Of a DNA stretch of 64,000 bases, positions 62,181 to 64,000 are shown in pieces; positions within the stretch are counted from its first letter, which is position 1; the number at the start of each line of letters is the position of its first letter. Position numbers and translations under genes: made by a program. The notes under the pieces were generated by a model that searched no databases, had not been told where the DNA came from, and saw nothing but the letters and a program-made list of their open reading frames with translations. This DNA is from Argentina anserina (Eukaryota; Streptophyta; Magnoliopsida; Rosales; Rosaceae), in contig NC_065875.1 in assembly GCF_933775445.1 (NCBI RefSeq), positions 9,375,001-9,439,000 of the forward strand. Direction: 5' to 3'.

Positions 62181-63314
62181 ATGGAGGTGTTTGCGTTTCG
62201 TGAAGACAATATGTTTCCAGAGAGGGACAACCCTGCTTTTCATCCTAGGTGCATTGTGTTGCCGGCTCCTAGGCATAATCAAAATCGTATGGAGGTCACA
62301 TACAAAATTTTGAAGACCATGCCGATCTTCAGAGGGTTTAAGATTGAAAAGGCTGATGTCCATATATTTCTTTTTGAGTCGAAGGTGCAACAAGCTATTC
62401 AATCCATGGAACGTGGAGACTTGGAGTTATTGTATCTTGAGGTGTTTCCCTTCACTCTAGTTGACAAAGCAAGAGAATGGTTGCACTCTATTCCTGAAAA
62501 TTCTATCCGATCATGGGATGAGCTTAAAGAAACATTCCTCAAGGAATTCTTGCTCACGGCAAGAAGAGCAAGGATGAGAGAGATGATTCAAGCATGCAAA
62601 CAAGAAGATGGTGAGCCCTACCACAAGTACTTAAAGAGATTTCAAGAAGTAGTAGCACCATTAGACCATGACATGAACCAACATGCGTTGACTAGTACTT
62701 TCTACCAAGGTCTGTTAAGGGATTATCAAGAGTACATTGATTCGTTTTCACCAAGAGGCTTCATGAACCTTGAGGTAGGAGATAGGATCATGCATATTGG
62801 AGTACTTGGAGAAAGAAGGGATAGTTTGGTTTCGACGTCATGCTCTAGGGTGAGTGGTACTTCTCGGTTCAAGGGAGTGGAGTTGGATGGAAGGAAAGCT
62901 AGGGAGTATGGGAACACTAGACACCATTTGAAGCCTCTAGTTGGCATGAAGAGGAAAGGTAGACCGGCTAGAGTTAAGACTACGCCTACAAGAGCGGAGC
63001 ACCGCCGAGACAAGATGATGAATGAAATGCAACAATCGATTTTGGAATTGGCAAAATCGCATAGGGAGTTAAAGGATCTTGTAGAGGAGATTCGTGCTAG
63101 CTCTAAGGTAGAGAGCAAAGAACTTACAATTGAAGAGGGGGAGTCTTACAGCCGTGTCAATGATGAAGAAGAAGAAGATCCGAGTTTGAAGGAAGAAGTT
63201 GATTCGAGCTATAAGAGTAGTGATTCGGACTCAAGTGAAGATGAGGAGGATAATGGCGACATCATGATCATATCTTCAGATGATGAGGAGGATGAACATG
63301 TCGTATTCTTCTAG
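62181..63314 (+). CDS. Gag-like protein of non-autonomous element F
   Basis: 377 codons, uninterrupted, starting at ATGGAGGTG, ending TAG at 63312-63314. Residues about 78-205 carry the retrotransposon Gag capsid pattern (LEVFPFTLVDKAREWLHSIP, SWDELKETFLKEFLL, QEDGEPYHKYLKRFQE, FYQGLL), related to but clearly different from the Gag of C and D. There is no zinc knuckle, protease or RT. Instead residues 257-266 (KRKGRPARVK) look like an AT-hook, 277-310 like a coiled coil, and 317-377 form an acidic Ser-rich tail with IMIISSDDEEDE (361-372), which looks like a SUMO-interacting motif. The Gag part is solid; AT-hook and SUMO motif are pattern-based. The likely role is particle assembly with other Gag proteins, or a chromatin or targeting function. 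Confidence 0.85.
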   Translation: MEVFAFREDNMFPERDNPAFHPRCIVLPAPRHNQNRMEVTYKILKTMPIFRGFKIEKADVHIFLFESKVQQAIQSMERGDLELLYLEVFPFTLVDKAREWLHSIPENSIRSWDELKETFLKEFLLTARRARMREMIQACKQEDGEPYHKYLKRFQEVVAPLDHDMNQHALTSTFYQGLLRDYQEYIDSFSPRGFMNLEVGDRIMHIGVLGERRDSLVSTSCSRVSGTSRFKGVELDGRKAREYGNTRHHLKPLVGMKRKGRPARVKTTPTRAEHRRDKMMNEMQQSILELAKSHRELKDLVEEIRASSKVESKELTIEEGESYSRVNDEEEEDPSLKEEVDSSYKSSDSDSSEDEEDNGDIMIISSDDEEDEHVVFF

Positions 63315-64000
63315 TGGATGAAAATGAAGAAGTCTAGGCTATAGACTCTAAACTTAAGCCAATGAAGGAGCCATCAACGAGTGTTTGCATTTTCTATCCC
63401 TTATCTCTTTTTAATTTTCGTTGCTTATCATATTGTACATTGAGGGCAATGTAAGTTTTAAGTGTGGGGTGGGGTTTACATCATTCGTTGTATTCTAGTG
63501 TTTGATGCTTATGTGTTTCAATTTTGTGTTTTGATTTTCGAAATTTAGTGTCATTTTGAGTCTGTTTTTCGATTTTCAAGTTGTTTAGTTGTTTTGTTTT
63601 TGTTTTGAGTCCTAGGTATGCCTTTAACTGTCTAGGATGAGTTGATCTTTGAATTTATGGTTGATAGATGATCATGATATTGGAAATTGAACTTAATTGT
63701 TATTTGATGGTTAATCGATGTGTAGAAATTGTACGAACATGTAGTAGATGAGGATTTTGAAACTTAGGTACAGAATGAGCATGTTCTTTACTTGTTTGAA
63801 TTCATGTAACCTGTGTGAAATTCGAGCCATATATATGTGCCTTTCTTTGGAGAGTTTTATTCTATCGTTTCTTGGCTTTATAACCTCATTACATTTATTT
63901 TGATCAATTCATATGCCATAGAATTGCAATGAACTAGAGAATGCTAGAACTTACTTTGTGAAACTTTCGAAGCTTTATGTCATAATATACTCTGATTTTG
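63315..64000 (+). other. Element F 3' untranslated region (partial)
   Basis: From about 63330 (TCTAGGCTATAGACTC) it follows C's 3' UTR closely. It has the hairpin TACATTG-AGGG-CAATGTA at 63436-63453 and AAGTGTGGGG at 63460-63469. The window ends before the second motif copy and the 3' LTR. Confidence 0.8.

Larger units (their letters stand above)
59257..64000 (+). mobile_element. Non-autonomous gag-only LTR element F (3' end outside window)
   Basis: LTR1 (59257-60820), a perfect tRNA-Asp primer site, and a leader shared with C and D. Then follow a short decayed gag-protease remnant and an uninterrupted 377-codon gag-like ORF, joined directly to the C/D-type 3' UTR at 63315. No protease, RT, RNase H or integrase sequence lies between. 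The 3' LTR would lie about 1.2 kb past the window end, judging by C. It is inserted in satellite (flank CGATAGAAA). The layout fits terminal-repeat retrotransposons with only a GAG domain (TR-GAG) described in plants. Confidence 0.85.

Overview
This is nuclear DNA from a flowering plant, probably a eudicot. It is AT-rich and I see no convincing host gene. A tandem satellite array with a ~150 bp period has been filled by nested Ty3/gypsy LTR retrotransposons. Most are Athila-type: tRNA-Asp primer site, a Gag with a zinc knuckle, a DLGAS protease, FMDD reverse transcriptase, and an integrase containing a [12 protein letters not shown] motif. One is a chromovirus-like (Tekay/Del-like) element with a tRNA-iMet primer site. 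Dense nesting inside a satellite suggests pericentromeric or centromeric heterochromatin; that part is inference.

Layout. 1-7044: Athila-type element A, cut by the left window edge, ending in LTR1 5495-7044; it appears to sit inside the 5' LTR of element B. 7045-11615 and 24342-26145: older, internally deleted Athila-type element B with the LTR2 family. 11616-24341: complete element C (identical-length 1566 bp LTRs, duplication GTCGT) inserted in B. 16232-17682: solo LTR2 inserted in C's pol with duplication ACTGC. 26146-31311: first block of the 150 bp satellite. 31312-51631: chromovirus-like element E (duplication TGAAA), which splits the satellite. 34179-45449: element D, minus strand, with 1571 bp near-identical LTRs and duplication GAGGC, inside E's gag. 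51632-59256: second satellite block, with higher-order repeats. 59257-64000: element F, which has LTR1-type LTR, leader and 3' UTR but only one gag-like ORF and no pol; it runs off the right edge.

No autonomous element is intact. A and B are heavily broken. C has several stop codons, a lost catalytic aspartate in reverse transcriptase and the solo-LTR insertion. D has near-identical LTRs but four lesions in its gag-pol frame. E is mostly decayed. F is the exception: it keeps the cis signals of the Athila-type family (LTR with TATA box, perfect primer site, leader, 3' UTR hairpin) around an uninterrupted 377-codon Gag-like gene with a different C-terminus. It looks like a gag-only non-autonomous element mobilised by relatives such as C and D.

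The order of events read from nesting is: satellite first; then B and E into it (F also went into satellite, order unknown); then A and C into B and D into E; then the LTR2 element in C, which later collapsed to a solo LTR.
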